DNA of 58,875 nucleotides from the NCBI GenBank assembly GCA_016929695.1, contig JAFGII010000013.1, forward strand, positions 1 through 58,875. The letters are read 5' to 3'. The position numbers and the translations under genes are program-made. Origin of the DNA: Ignavibacteria bacterium. Lineage in GTDB: Bacteria > Bacteroidota > Ignavibacteria > Tepidaquicellales > Tepidaquicellaceae. Below the pieces are notes generated by a model, which saw nothing but the letters and a program-made list of their open reading frames with translations, did not search any database and was not told the origin of the DNA. This document shows positions 1-7,992 of the stretch, piece after piece (the stretch's first letter is position 1; every line of letters starts with the position of its first letter).

Positions 1-4
1 CCAA

Positions 5-231
5 CCAGTTGACTCATATTAAAAAGTAACCGTAGTAGTAGTTTTTTTTCTTTTCTTTTTTTCTTCTTTTTTCTTTTCTTTTTTAAATTTTGTTAACATT
101 GTTAATAACTTAAAAATAATTTTAAGATATTAACAATGTTAACAAAATTTAAAAAAAGAAAAGAAAAAAGAAGCAAAAAAGAAAAGAAAAAAAACTACTA
201 CTACGGTTACATTTTAATATGAGTCAACTGG
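5..231. repeat. 227-bp near-perfect inverted repeat (palindrome)
   Basis: The left arm (5-114) is the reverse complement of the right arm (121-231) around a six-base centre at 115-120. By hand I find about three mismatches (25/211, 62/174, 108/127) and one extra A in the right arm near 151-157. Each arm holds three blocks: an outer unique part (5-41), a pyrimidine-only run of T and C (about 42-84, mirrored as a purine run at 151-194), and an inner AT-rich part. It could extrude a cruciform, or form a stem of about 110 bp if transcribed. No ORF lies inside. It starts four bases from the window edge, so a fold-back assembly artefact at a contig end is a real alternative. Confidence 0.9.
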
Positions 232-302
232 GAAATATTTTACATGTCGAGAATTATATATTCTTGAGTTCAACACTTATGAAAGTTGTTAAATTTAATA
301 CA

Positions 303-336
303 TAAAAAATCCCGGCAGTTTTTTCGTACCGGGAAT
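303..336 (-). terminator. Rho-independent terminator of the T9SS remnant
   Basis: On the minus strand a stem of about seven base pairs (ATTCCCGG with CCGGGAT) closes a loop of about 13 bases and is followed by a run of six T. It lies about 50 bases downstream of the original stop codon (384-386) of the minus-strand T9SS remnant. The signal has kept its form although the gene it serves is broken. Confidence 0.75.
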
Positions 337-383
337 TAATCTATTTTCCCAGCCCTGACAATAAAGATAATAAATTGCTGATT

Positions 384-851
384 TTATTTTAAAATTACCA
401 TTTTCTTAACTTCCCTGTAATTACCGGCATCCATCGAATAGAAGTAACCACCGCTCGGCAGATTTGAAGCATTGAAATCAAGAATATAAGATTCTGCTCT
501 GTACGGGTCTCTGACGAGAGTTGCTACTTCCCTTCCCGTTATTTCATACAATATAATCTCAACATAGTAATCTTTCGGTATATCGAACTGAATTTATGTC
601 GTAGGATTGAAAGGATTCGGAAAATTCTGCCCGAGCATAAATATCGTTGGAATTTTCGTTGTCAGATTCTTAACTTCTGTTGACATACAGTTGTTGGCAG
701 TATCGAAAGTCACATTACCTGTAATTATTCCGTTCCAGTCATTAATAGAATCAATTAAAGTATAAAAAACAACTATCTTTAAAAGCACATTATTCTTTAC
801 AGTATAATGTTTCAGAAAATAGCGTTCGAGAATTTTATTGTCTGTAAACAT
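384..851 (-). pseudogene. T9SS-cargo remnant interrupted by an in-frame stop
   Basis: Read from the ATG at 849-851, the frame encodes about 60 residues without a signal peptide, then the T9SS linker motif NFPNPFNPTT, then TAA at 594-596. The same frame continues after the stop with a complete sorting domain: IQFDIPK, then GREVATLV, then LPSGGYFY, then MVILK and a natural TAA at 384-386. At this position intact relatives have a sense codon. One base change therefore separates the copy from an open frame. The missing signal peptide and the very short N-terminal part show that it is also truncated at the 5' end, 18 bases after the ubiX stop. T9SS cargo normally needs both a signal peptide and this domain to cross the outer membrane, so the product should not be exported. 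A sequencing error could explain the stop but not the missing N-terminus. Confidence 0.75.
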
Positions 852-869
852 TATTTATAACCCTACATT

Positions 870-1508
870 TTATATAAAATATTCCTCCAGCAATTCCATA
901 ACTTTAAACGCTATATTATCAGCAAGGTCATTGAAATCTTTAGGGAGGTTCTCAAAGGAAGGTGATGCCGGTACAATCTTTCCTCCTGCATCAAGTATCT
1001 TAAGCATGTTTTTCAGATGTATTTTATTAGTAGGAGAATCACGCGGGACTAATATCATCGGTTTATTATGCGAGATATGATGGTCTGCAGATTTTTCTAT
1101 TAAATTTTTGCATTCGCCATGCGCAATGCCCGCAAGATAATTATGTGCACAAGGACACACTATCATCCCTGAAGTATTATAACCGATTGACAATATTTCC
1201 GATTTTAAATCCAGATTGTTGTGGAAACTGATGCTTTCTTCCTTTATTAACAACTCAGGAAAAATCATTTTAATTGTTGAGGATTTTAATTCCACTCCGC
1301 ACTCGCGGTAAAGTGAATATTGTGCATACTCTGTAAGTATAAGTCCTACATCAAATTTATTCAACAGCAGAAGTCTCAGAACTCTTAATGCATATATAGA
1401 ACCGCTGGCACCCGTGATTCCGAAAATTATATTTTTACCGTCCCCCTTAAATGATTTTTCAAGCGGTTTTGTTTCGGTCTGCTGTAATTCTTTTTCCTGT
1501 GCAGTCAT
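870..1508 (-). CDS. ubiX: UbiX-family flavin prenyltransferase
   Basis: 212 residues, the usual length for UbiX/Pad1-like flavin prenyltransferases. These attach a dimethylallyl group to reduced FMN to make the prenylated cofactor used by UbiD-type decarboxylases. Visible family features are the nucleotide-binding turn FGITGASGS (29-37), MIVCPCAHNYLAG (115-127, where many relatives have PCS), the phosphate-contact segment MILVPRDSP (151-159) and PASPSF near 171. The first 27 residues are a charged extension ahead of the first beta strand. The start overlaps the end of the upstream membrane-protein gene by 50 bases, so translation is probably coupled. No ubiD or menaquinone gene is nearby, so the decarboxylase partner must be elsewhere. 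Family assignment is firm; the pathway (ubiquinone-like, menaquinone or aromatic) is open. Confidence 0.9.
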   Translation of the reverse strand: MTAQEKELQQTETKPLEKSFKGDGKNIIFGITGASGSIYALRVLRLLLLNKFDVGLILTEYAQYSLYRECGVELKSSTIKMIFPELLIKEESISFHNNLDLKSEILSIGYNTSGMIVCPCAHNYLAGIAHGECKNLIEKSADHHISHNKPMILVPRDSPTNKIHLKNMLKILDAGGKIVPASPSFENLPKDFNDLADNIAFKVMELLEEYFI

Positions 1509-3033
1509 AATTTCTTATTTGTTTTATGATTAGGAAATTTATTATGAAAATAATTATAATAGAAATAAAAATATATGTATAATTTTCAAAAATAATAAAC
1601 TGCAGGATAAATATTACAACAGCAAATACAACGGATATAAGAATATCAAACAGCCTCAAAGCAGAATTCATTTTCGTACTTTCCATCGTGAAAGGATAAT
1701 TTTTAATAAACAAGAATGTAATCGTCATTACAAATGAAGAAAATATCAATACATAAATAATATTAATTAACACGACTTCAGCCGCAAATTTTATCAGAAG
1801 CATAGCAGTAATTAATAAAACCGGCAAAATTATAAATATATAATAAATAAATTTAAAACTGCCCTGAAATATTCTCGCGGGTGATTTAAGAGGCAGTGAT
1901 TCATATATCCACTGTATGTCATTCGAATTTTCATCAGCAATCTGAAGGTTAGAGATAAACAATCTTGACATCATAATAATTATCATTGTAATAGAAGGGC
2001 TTAATATCGGAATTCCGTTTCCAGATATACTGCTGCTGATAAAGGTAAGCGATTCGTTTCCTGTTATTATTCCGATTAAAGCGATAATTAAAGGCGCCGC
2101 TGCAAGAGGAAGATATCGTAGCAGCACTGACTTTGAACCGGTAATAATATTTTTCGACAATATATATCCTGCCTTTTCAACATTATCTTTAACCAGCTTA
2201 TCCGATATAAAATCCGAATATGCGTCAAATATTCTGAGTTTCCTGATTTTTCTCTCTTTCGGTTTGATGAAGTACAATGTTTCAAAAATTTCGAGAAAGT
2301 AAACAGATAAAGTCTTCAGGAATAAATACAGCGAAATTAAAACTATAAAAAATGCTGCCGTTAAATAAGAAAATTCATATATTCCCAAAGCGAAAAATTT
2401 TTGCGGAGAGTAGTTTACTAACTTTGAATTCATTAATGTATCAGTATGTAATTCAGCCGTTCTAGAACCAATACTCGTTGAATACATAATCAGTGCAAAA
2501 AACAGCAATTGTATAATAAATAAAATTACTGTCGCCTTTTCGGAAAAAAATTTCAGTGCAAAACTATAAATTATGAGCAGTACGGACACGAGAAAAAATG
2601 TAAAAGAAAGATTCATTAAAAGGAAAGCTATCACGCTGAGGAAATTCCCGTCAAAGAAAAAGAAAAAAACAGACTGCGGGAGCGATAAAATAAGCACAAA
2701 CGTTAATAAATATAACAGTGCCGAAATAAACTTAGATTTAATAAATGCATTTAATCCGAGCGGAAGTATATTTATAATTTCGAACTGTTCTTTTGCAAAA
2801 AATAATTGCGGGTATTCACCCATAGAAATGAATACAATTAAAAAAGAATTGAACGTAAAGCTTAAAACTGCAAAACTCATCGAATCGAAGTTCATATAAT
2901 AATATAAAGAAAGAAAAGTATTCGATATTAAATAAGATACGGATATACCGATAAATTTCCTGAAAGTATTTTTATCTTTATCCCTGTAATCTAATTTGAT
3001 AAAATATTTTAATAAAACAGGATTCAAGGACAT
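1459..3033 (-). CDS. Polytopic membrane protein, ABC-2-exporter-like
   Basis: About 524 residues with roughly ten to twelve hydrophobic segments and short basic loops. The N-terminal region has the pattern of ABC-2-like permeases in which a PxLLF/PxxFF segment precedes 'ILPL' (here YPQLFFAKEQFEIINILPL). I therefore suspect an ABC exporter permease, but no ATPase gene is adjacent and I do not recognise a named family. I chose the ATG at 3031-3033 because a GGGAG ribosome-binding site lies about ten bases upstream on the minus strand. An ATG 90 bases further upstream would add a charged stretch that only overlaps the mltG end. The gene begins four bases after the mltG stop and its 3' end overlaps ubiX, so the genes from 6272 down to 870 probably form one operon. 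Confidence 0.7.
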   Translation of the reverse strand: MSLNPVLLKYFIKLDYRDKDKNTFRKFIGISVSYLISNTFLSLYYYMNFDSMSFAVLSFTFNSFLIVFISMGEYPQLFFAKEQFEIINILPLGLNAFIKSKFISALLYLLTFVLILSLPQSVFFFFFDGNFLSVIAFLLMNLSFTFFLVSVLLIIYSFALKFFSEKATVILFIIQLLFFALIMYSTSIGSRTAELHTDTLMNSKLVNYSPQKFFALGIYEFSYLTAAFFIVLISLYLFLKTLSVYFLEIFETLYFIKPKERKIRKLRIFDAYSDFISDKLVKDNVEKAGYILSKNIITGSKSVLLRYLPLAAAPLIIALIGIITGNESLTFISSSISGNGIPILSPSITMIIIMMSRLFISNLQIADENSNDIQWIYESLPLKSPARIFQGSFKFIYYIFIILPVLLITAMLLIKFAAEVVLINIIYVLIFSSFVMTITFLFIKNYPFTMESTKMNSALRLFDILISVVFAVVIFILQFIIFENYTYIFISIIIIFIINFLIIKQIRNYDCTGKRITADRNKTA

Positions 3034-3037
3034 ACTT

Positions 3038-4303
3038 TTATTTCTCCCTAATTTTTTTAATTGCCTGCTGATGTTCCTCGTAACTTTTAGAAAATTTATG
3101 AGACCTATCCCTGTTTGCAACAAAGTAAAAATATTCGTGTTTTTCAGGATTCAGGCACGCCGTTATTGCATCCAGTCCCGGATTATTTATAGGTCCCGGC
3201 GGAAGTCCTTCGTGTATGTATGTGTTGTAATCCGATTCAATTTTGTAATCGCGGTTAAGTAAACGCCTGGGACCTTCCGGCAGAATGTATTGGATAGTAG
3301 GATCTGCCTGAAGTTTCATATTTCTTTCGAGACGGTTGTAATAAACTCCTGCAATTATGGGCATTTCGCTTATTATTCCGGTCTCTGCCTGTACTATAGA
3401 TGCAAGCGTAACGAGACTTAATAACTTAAAAGGGGATTTTTTGAAAGAGCCGTTCAATTCGGGATTTTTAAACACTCTCTTAAGAAATTCATCGAATAAA
3501 ATAAAAACGATATCCCTGGCACCGGCACTCACAGGAACAATATATGTTTCCGGAAATAAAAATCCTTCAAGATTTTTAATTTCCCCTTTTAAACCCAGAA
3601 TATTAATTAAAGAATCATTTTCCGAGGCTCTTATAAATTCATCTTCATCCATTTCAAAATCTTTTCTTAATAGTGAGGCAATCTGTTTAATCCTCATACC
3701 CTCATAAACAGTAATTTTTCCTCTTCCGCCAAGCCTTGCATAATCAACTGCGGTCAGTATATCTATAATTTCCATATTATTCAGACCTTTAGGCAGATAA
3801 TAAACTCCGGAATATATTTTTGAAGACTTTCCGGATAATTTTGCGGATACCTTAAATATTAAGGAACTGCTTACCACATTGCTGTCTCTGAGCATTCCCG
3901 AGATTTCATCAACATTCATACCTCGTATTATAGTAATCTTTTTTAGATTCTCCCCTTCCCAAACGTTTCTTTCAAAAAATATCCTGTAAATACCCGACCA
4001 CAAAATTAATACTGAAACAGATAAAACAAAATATATTTTAAACTTTTTTTTCTTTAATACATCATTGTAAAATTCAACGAATGTATAAAGAATATTTTCT
4101 TTTATATAATGATAAATTTTTCTGCATTTAATATTAAGTTCACATTTGATTATAAAAGATTTAAATTTATCTTTTATGTTTCTGATAAAATAAATTACCT
4201 TCGCAGTAATTCTATTGATAAAGGGAATAAAATTATATTTAAAAAATGAACCTGCTATATCCGTGAATCTTTTCAATATCCTCAGTAAATCATCTTTATT
4301 CAT
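3038..4303 (-). CDS. mltG: MltG-like endolytic murein transglycosylase
   Basis: 421 residues. A cytoplasmic N-terminal part of about 88 basic residues precedes one transmembrane helix (about 89-110), then a periplasmic YceG/MltG domain. Family marks are the catalytic-region SIVQAETG (Glu near residue 304), then AGVYYNRL, LQADPTIQYIL and the C-terminal EGLPPGPINNPGLDAI followed by a YFYFVA strand. MltG cuts nascent glycan strands in the inner-membrane periplasmic face and is thought to set strand length. The N-terminal cytoplasmic part is longer than in enterobacteria, where the helix is almost at the start. The gene lies four bases after a membrane glycosyltransferase gene, consistent with envelope co-expression. 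In many bacteria mltG is paired with tmk or yqgF, which is not the case here. Confidence 0.93.
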   Translation of the reverse strand: MNKDDLLRILKRFTDIAGSFFKYNFIPFINRITAKVIYFIRNIKDKFKSFIIKCELNIKCRKIYHYIKENILYTFVEFYNDVLKKKKFKIYFVLSVSVLILWSGIYRIFFERNVWEGENLKKITIIRGMNVDEISGMLRDSNVVSSSLIFKVSAKLSGKSSKIYSGVYYLPKGLNNMEIIDILTAVDYARLGGRGKITVYEGMRIKQIASLLRKDFEMDEDEFIRASENDSLINILGLKGEIKNLEGFLFPETYIVPVSAGARDIVFILFDEFLKRVFKNPELNGSFKKSPFKLLSLVTLASIVQAETGIISEMPIIAGVYYNRLERNMKLQADPTIQYILPEGPRRLLNRDYKIESDYNTYIHEGLPPGPINNPGLDAITACLNPEKHEYFYFVANRDRSHKFSKSYEEHQQAIKKIREK

Positions 4304-4307
4304 CGGG

Positions 4308-6272
4308 TTATTTTTTTTGAAGAGAATCGTTAACGGCTTTCAGATATTCCTGGACTTTTACATCACCGGGATTAACTTTAAGATATTTTTCAAAGAGTGC
4401 TTTTGCTTCTTGAAAATTTCCATTTTCCTTTTGCAGTAATCCAAGTTGCCCCAATGCATATTTGTATTCTGGAAATATCTCAAGCGATTTTCTTAAATTT
4501 ATCTCCGCATTTTGCAAATCGTTCTTATGAATATGACAAATTGAAATAATAAAGTAAATTAAAGCGGAATTAGGTTCATTAACAAGCCCTTGCTTCAAAA
4601 GATTTATTGCCTGGTCGAAATTCTGTCTTGCAATTAAATCCATACAGTACATAATTCTACTTTTAGTTTCAGTATTCAGGATTAATGTCTTTCCGGGTTC
4701 AAATCTGTATATCTCCATAGTTTCCGGCGGCAGTGTCTCTGCTGTAGAGAAGAGCGGATTTGAATTTGATACTCTGTACCACTCCTGAAGAAAAACCAGA
4801 TATGACACACCCTGATTCTTCAGATATTCCATCATATATTTATTGTAGTCCGGCAGGTGAATTTTGTCAATAAGTTCAGGTGTTACAAGTCCCGCCACAT
4901 CAATAAGTTTTCTGCCACTGTAATATCCAATCGCCCCTACATCGTGCGTGGCAATTATGTCTGATTCTTTTGTATTCTGATTAATCCAGAGTGCAGCTGC
5001 TACTTGACGGTCGTTTATATACTTGCATTCATCAGCGTAATTTTTACGTTTATCAAGATAATCTGTAAACGAATATACGGCAGTGATTGATAATATAACA
5101 GTAATTATAACTATAGCGGCATTTTTGCTTTTGAAATATCTTGCGAGTATTTTCGCTATGTCCCTTATTCCTAGACCCGAAGAAAGAATAAGAAAAGGTA
5201 TAACTGGCATAAGATATCTTCCGAATCTGTGTGCATAAGGTAATTTTATATAGTAAATCAAAATAAGTACAACAGTAAAGCCAATGTATAATAAATTCGG
5301 ATTATATATTTTCCTGAAGAAATCTTTTAAAGTAATTAATGCAGAAATTAAAAATCCTGTCATTATTATTAAATATGAACCGGAAGTGAAATATTTCCAT
5401 ACCTCATTTTTAAAGAACTCGCTTCTGCTTCTGTGTCCGGGATTATAATATGTAAGTTTGGCATTATAGGTATTCGGCAGAAGAGAACCGGAAAGCATTA
5501 GATTCATAACGAAATAAACCGTAACGAAAATCCCCGCAATAATTCCGATTCTGGCTAAATCCCGTTTTGAGAATAAAACTATTTTTTTATCTTTCTTCGA
5601 CAGATAAAGGACAATCATATAATCAAACACAAGTGCTGCGATAAATGCTACTCCGTCAGGTCTTGTCCAGATAATTAAACCAAGAAATACGGCAAATAAA
5701 ACCGCATTCCTCTTTTTGTAAAAATATGCCGTCATTATTAATATGAAAATAAACATAGTTGTTTCCATCCCGGAAACCGAAATAAAGTTAAGCCATTTAT
5801 CAATCGCAAATATCAAAACAATAAATATTACATAAATATATTCCTTACCGAAATCACATTCCGATAATTTATAAAAGGTATAGACCGCTCCTGCAAAAAA
5901 TAATATCCCGAAGATGTAACTCAATATGAATTCATTTTTCGTAACAAAAAAAGCAATAGATATAAGAAATGTGTATATAGGTGAAGTTGAACCCGCTGTA
6001 ACCATTTCATTTTTGTAAAAAGAAAATGAAAAATATTCGGAAAAATTCCTTGCAAATGTAAGATGTATCCATGGGTCATCAAGAGGAAAACCGAAGTATC
6101 CGTTTGCTTTTGCTGCATAAATAACGTAATATAATGCAAACACTGCAGATACAATCGCTAATGCAAAAGCAATTAACTGATTTTGAGATGATTTCAATTC
6201 AATATTTAAATCAACATCATACTTTTTTATTTGTGCCCTGGATTTTTTTGTATGTTTTTTCAGTTTAGCCAT
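4308..6272 (-). CDS. Membrane glycosyltransferase (GT-C type) with C-terminal TPR
   Basis: 654 residues. A basic N-terminus is followed by a first membrane helix at about 33-52, then PLDDPWIHLTFARN (about 62-75), which matches the Asp-rich first loop of ArnT/PMT-type GT-C glycosyltransferases that use lipid-linked sugars. About ten further hydrophobic helices follow, then a soluble region with AATHDVGAIGYYS-like sequence typical of this group, and then from about residue 550 to the end three to four tetratricopeptide-like helix pairs (for example LGLLQKENGNFQEAKALF). The enzyme probably transfers a sugar to a lipid or protein at the outer face of the inner membrane. The acceptor cannot be read from sequence. 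A TPR tail on this family suggests binding to a partner protein. It heads the minus-strand operon mltG, membrane protein, ubiX. Confidence 0.75.
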   Translation of the reverse strand: MAKLKKHTKKSRAQIKKYDVDLNIELKSSQNQLIAFALAIVSAVFALYYVIYAAKANGYFGFPLDDPWIHLTFARNFSEYFSFSFYKNEMVTAGSTSPIYTFLISIAFFVTKNEFILSYIFGILFFAGAVYTFYKLSECDFGKEYIYVIFIVLIFAIDKWLNFISVSGMETTMFIFILIMTAYFYKKRNAVLFAVFLGLIIWTRPDGVAFIAALVFDYMIVLYLSKKDKKIVLFSKRDLARIGIIAGIFVTVYFVMNLMLSGSLLPNTYNAKLTYYNPGHRSRSEFFKNEVWKYFTSGSYLIIMTGFLISALITLKDFFRKIYNPNLLYIGFTVVLILIYYIKLPYAHRFGRYLMPVIPFLILSSGLGIRDIAKILARYFKSKNAAIVIITVILSITAVYSFTDYLDKRKNYADECKYINDRQVAAALWINQNTKESDIIATHDVGAIGYYSGRKLIDVAGLVTPELIDKIHLPDYNKYMMEYLKNQGVSYLVFLQEWYRVSNSNPLFSTAETLPPETMEIYRFEPGKTLILNTETKSRIMYCMDLIARQNFDQAINLLKQGLVNEPNSALIYFIISICHIHKNDLQNAEINLRKSLEIFPEYKYALGQLGLLQKENGNFQEAKALFEKYLKVNPGDVKVQEYLKAVNDSLQKK

Positions 6273-6651
6273 TTAGTAAAATAATTATTTCGACCTGTTT
6301 TTTCAATTTACTACTTTATCCTTTAATTAATAAACCTTCCGTACAGAAACAAAAAGGATTTTTTCCGAACGGGAAGTTAACATAATTATTGATTCAGAGC
6401 ATTAAAATAACTGAAATATCGAATTTGCATTTTTCTCTTGAAACTTTTTAATATTTATCATAGTTTAAATGTAAAATTGATATATCACCCCGGTATAGAA
6501 AATTTCTGCATATTTGAAAAGATAAATTATTCAAAAATAATCTGTACATTATAGAAAATAGCGATTAATAATAAACCGCATATTCCCTCTAAGAAAATTA
6601 CAACATAACTAACGGGAAGAATTTTAAAAAAATATTAATTAAAAATTACTA
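6273..6651. other. Divergent intergenic region between glycosyltransferase and rho
   Basis: 379 AT-rich bases between divergent genes, so it must hold promoters for both. The only site I can propose is a TTG-N20-TAnnTT arrangement upstream of rho (listed separately). A long untranslated leader ahead of rho would fit the known attenuation of rho in other bacteria, but I see no strong hairpin or C-rich rut-like stretch. No small ORF or structured RNA is evident. Confidence 0.5.
6438..6468 (+). promoter_or_regulatory. Candidate rho promoter (TTG-N20-TAnnTT)
   Basis: TTG at 6438-6440 is followed after exactly 20 bases by TAGTTTAA at 6461-6468. This resembles the Bacteroidota vegetative promoter (TTG, 19-21 bases, TAnnTTTG) but misses the last T and G. 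It would give a leader of about 180 bases. In AT-rich DNA such matches arise by chance, so support comes mainly from the equal spacing at the deoC and HU sites. Confidence 0.35.
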
Positions 6652-7941
6652 ATGAACGAAAAAAAAGATTCAGGAAAAAACGACTTCTCAGACAAAAATG
6701 TGGAGACTTTAAAATCAAAAAAAGTATCCGAATTACGTACAATAGCAAAAGAACTTCAGATACACAATTATGAGGATTTCAAGAAGCAGGAACTGATTTT
6801 CAAAATTCTTGAAGCAGCAACCAAAAAGGACGGATATGCTTTTGCATCAGGAGTACTGGAAGTTCTCACTGACGGTTATGGATTCTTAAGGTCATCTGAC
6901 TATAATTATCTTCCCTCCCCCGATGACATATACGTATCACCTTCACAGATTAAAAAGTTTTTACTTAAAACCGGCGACACTATCAGCGGACAGGTCAGAC
7001 CACCTAAAGAAGGTGAAAGATTTTTCGCACTTTTAAAAGTAGGCGACGTCAACTTCGAACATCCTGATAAACTCAGGGAGCGGATTATGTTTGATAATCT
7101 TGTACCGCTTTATCCCCACGAAAAACTCACTCTTGAATCCACCCCTACGGAATATACAATGAGAATTATGGATTTGTTCACTCCTATAGGAAAAGGTCAG
7201 AGAGGACTTATCGTTTCGCCTCCAAAAAGCGGAAAAACAATAATACTTCAGACAATAGCAAACAGTATTACAAGAAATCATCCTGACGTTCATATGATTG
7301 TACTGCTTATTGATGAACGTCCCGAAGAGGTCACCGATATGCAACGAAATGTTAAAGCCGAAGTTATCAGTTCTACATTTGATGAACCGCCTGACCGCCA
7401 CGTTCAGGTCTCGGAGATTGTTCTACAGAAAGCCAAAAGGTTAGTTGAGTCCAAGAAGGATGTTGTAATACTTCTTGACAGTATAACAAGGCTGGCACGT
7501 GCACATAATACTGTCATACCGCACAGCGGTAAGATATTATCCGGCGGTGTGGATGCAAATGCACTTCATAAGCCAAAAAGATTTTTCGGAGCAGCCAGAA
7601 ATATAGACGAAGGAGGTTCTCTAACAATTATTGCAACTGCACTTATAGAGACAGGCAGCAGAATGGATGAAGTAATATTTGAAGAATTCAAAGGAACAGG
7701 AAATATGGAAATTGTCCTTGACAGAAGGATTTCCGATAGAAGAATATTCCCTGCGATGGATATCAACCGTTCAAGTACGAGGAAAGAAGAACTGCTTCTT
7801 GATATTGCCACTTTAAACAGAGTTTATCTCCTGCGCAAAATATTAGCCGATTACAATCCGGTCGAAGCCATGGAATGGTTATTGGAAAAAATGCGCGGGA
7901 CAAAATCAAACAATGAGTTTTTGGCTTCGATGAATTCGTAA
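6652..7941 (+). CDS. rho: Transcription termination factor Rho
   Basis: 429 residues, close to the usual 420. The N-terminal helical domain carries a lysine-rich start and [14 protein letters not shown], followed by the OB-fold RNA-binding domain (about 55-125; [20 protein letters not shown]). The ATPase domain has the Walker A SPPKSGKT (near 188), the Walker B region [16 protein letters not shown], the Q-loop region after SGGVDANAL and the R-loop around [11 protein letters not shown]. Rho is the ring helicase that ends transcription of untranslated RNA. All catalytic segments look intact. The start is the ATG at 6652. There is no Shine-Dalgarno site, as in many genes here. It lies 51 bases upstream of the RNase G gene, and the two may be co-transcribed. 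Confidence 0.97.
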   Translation: MNEKKDSGKNDFSDKNVETLKSKKVSELRTIAKELQIHNYEDFKKQELIFKILEAATKKDGYAFASGVLEVLTDGYGFLRSSDYNYLPSPDDIYVSPSQIKKFLLKTGDTISGQVRPPKEGERFFALLKVGDVNFEHPDKLRERIMFDNLVPLYPHEKLTLESTPTEYTMRIMDLFTPIGKGQRGLIVSPPKSGKTIILQTIANSITRNHPDVHMIVLLIDERPEEVTDMQRNVKAEVISSTFDEPPDRHVQVSEIVLQKAKRLVESKKDVVILLDSITRLARAHNTVIPHSGKILSGGVDANALHKPKRFFGAARNIDEGGSLTIIATALIETGSRMDEVIFEEFKGTGNMEIVLDRRISDRRIFPAMDINRSSTRKEELLLDIATLNRVYLLRKILADYNPVEAMEWLLEKMRGTKSNNEFLASMNS

Positions 7942-7992
7942 TATCTGACTGTTAAGTTTTTTAACGGTTTTTGACGAAATATTTATGAAAGA

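Noticed and set aside
3034-3123. Longer start for the ABC-2-like membrane protein
   Set aside because: It only overlaps the end of mltG, and a good GGGAG site precedes the ATG at 3033.
7942-7992. Terminator between rho and RNase G
   Set aside because: Only a five-base AT stem (GTTAA/TTAAC) precedes the T run, too weak to call.
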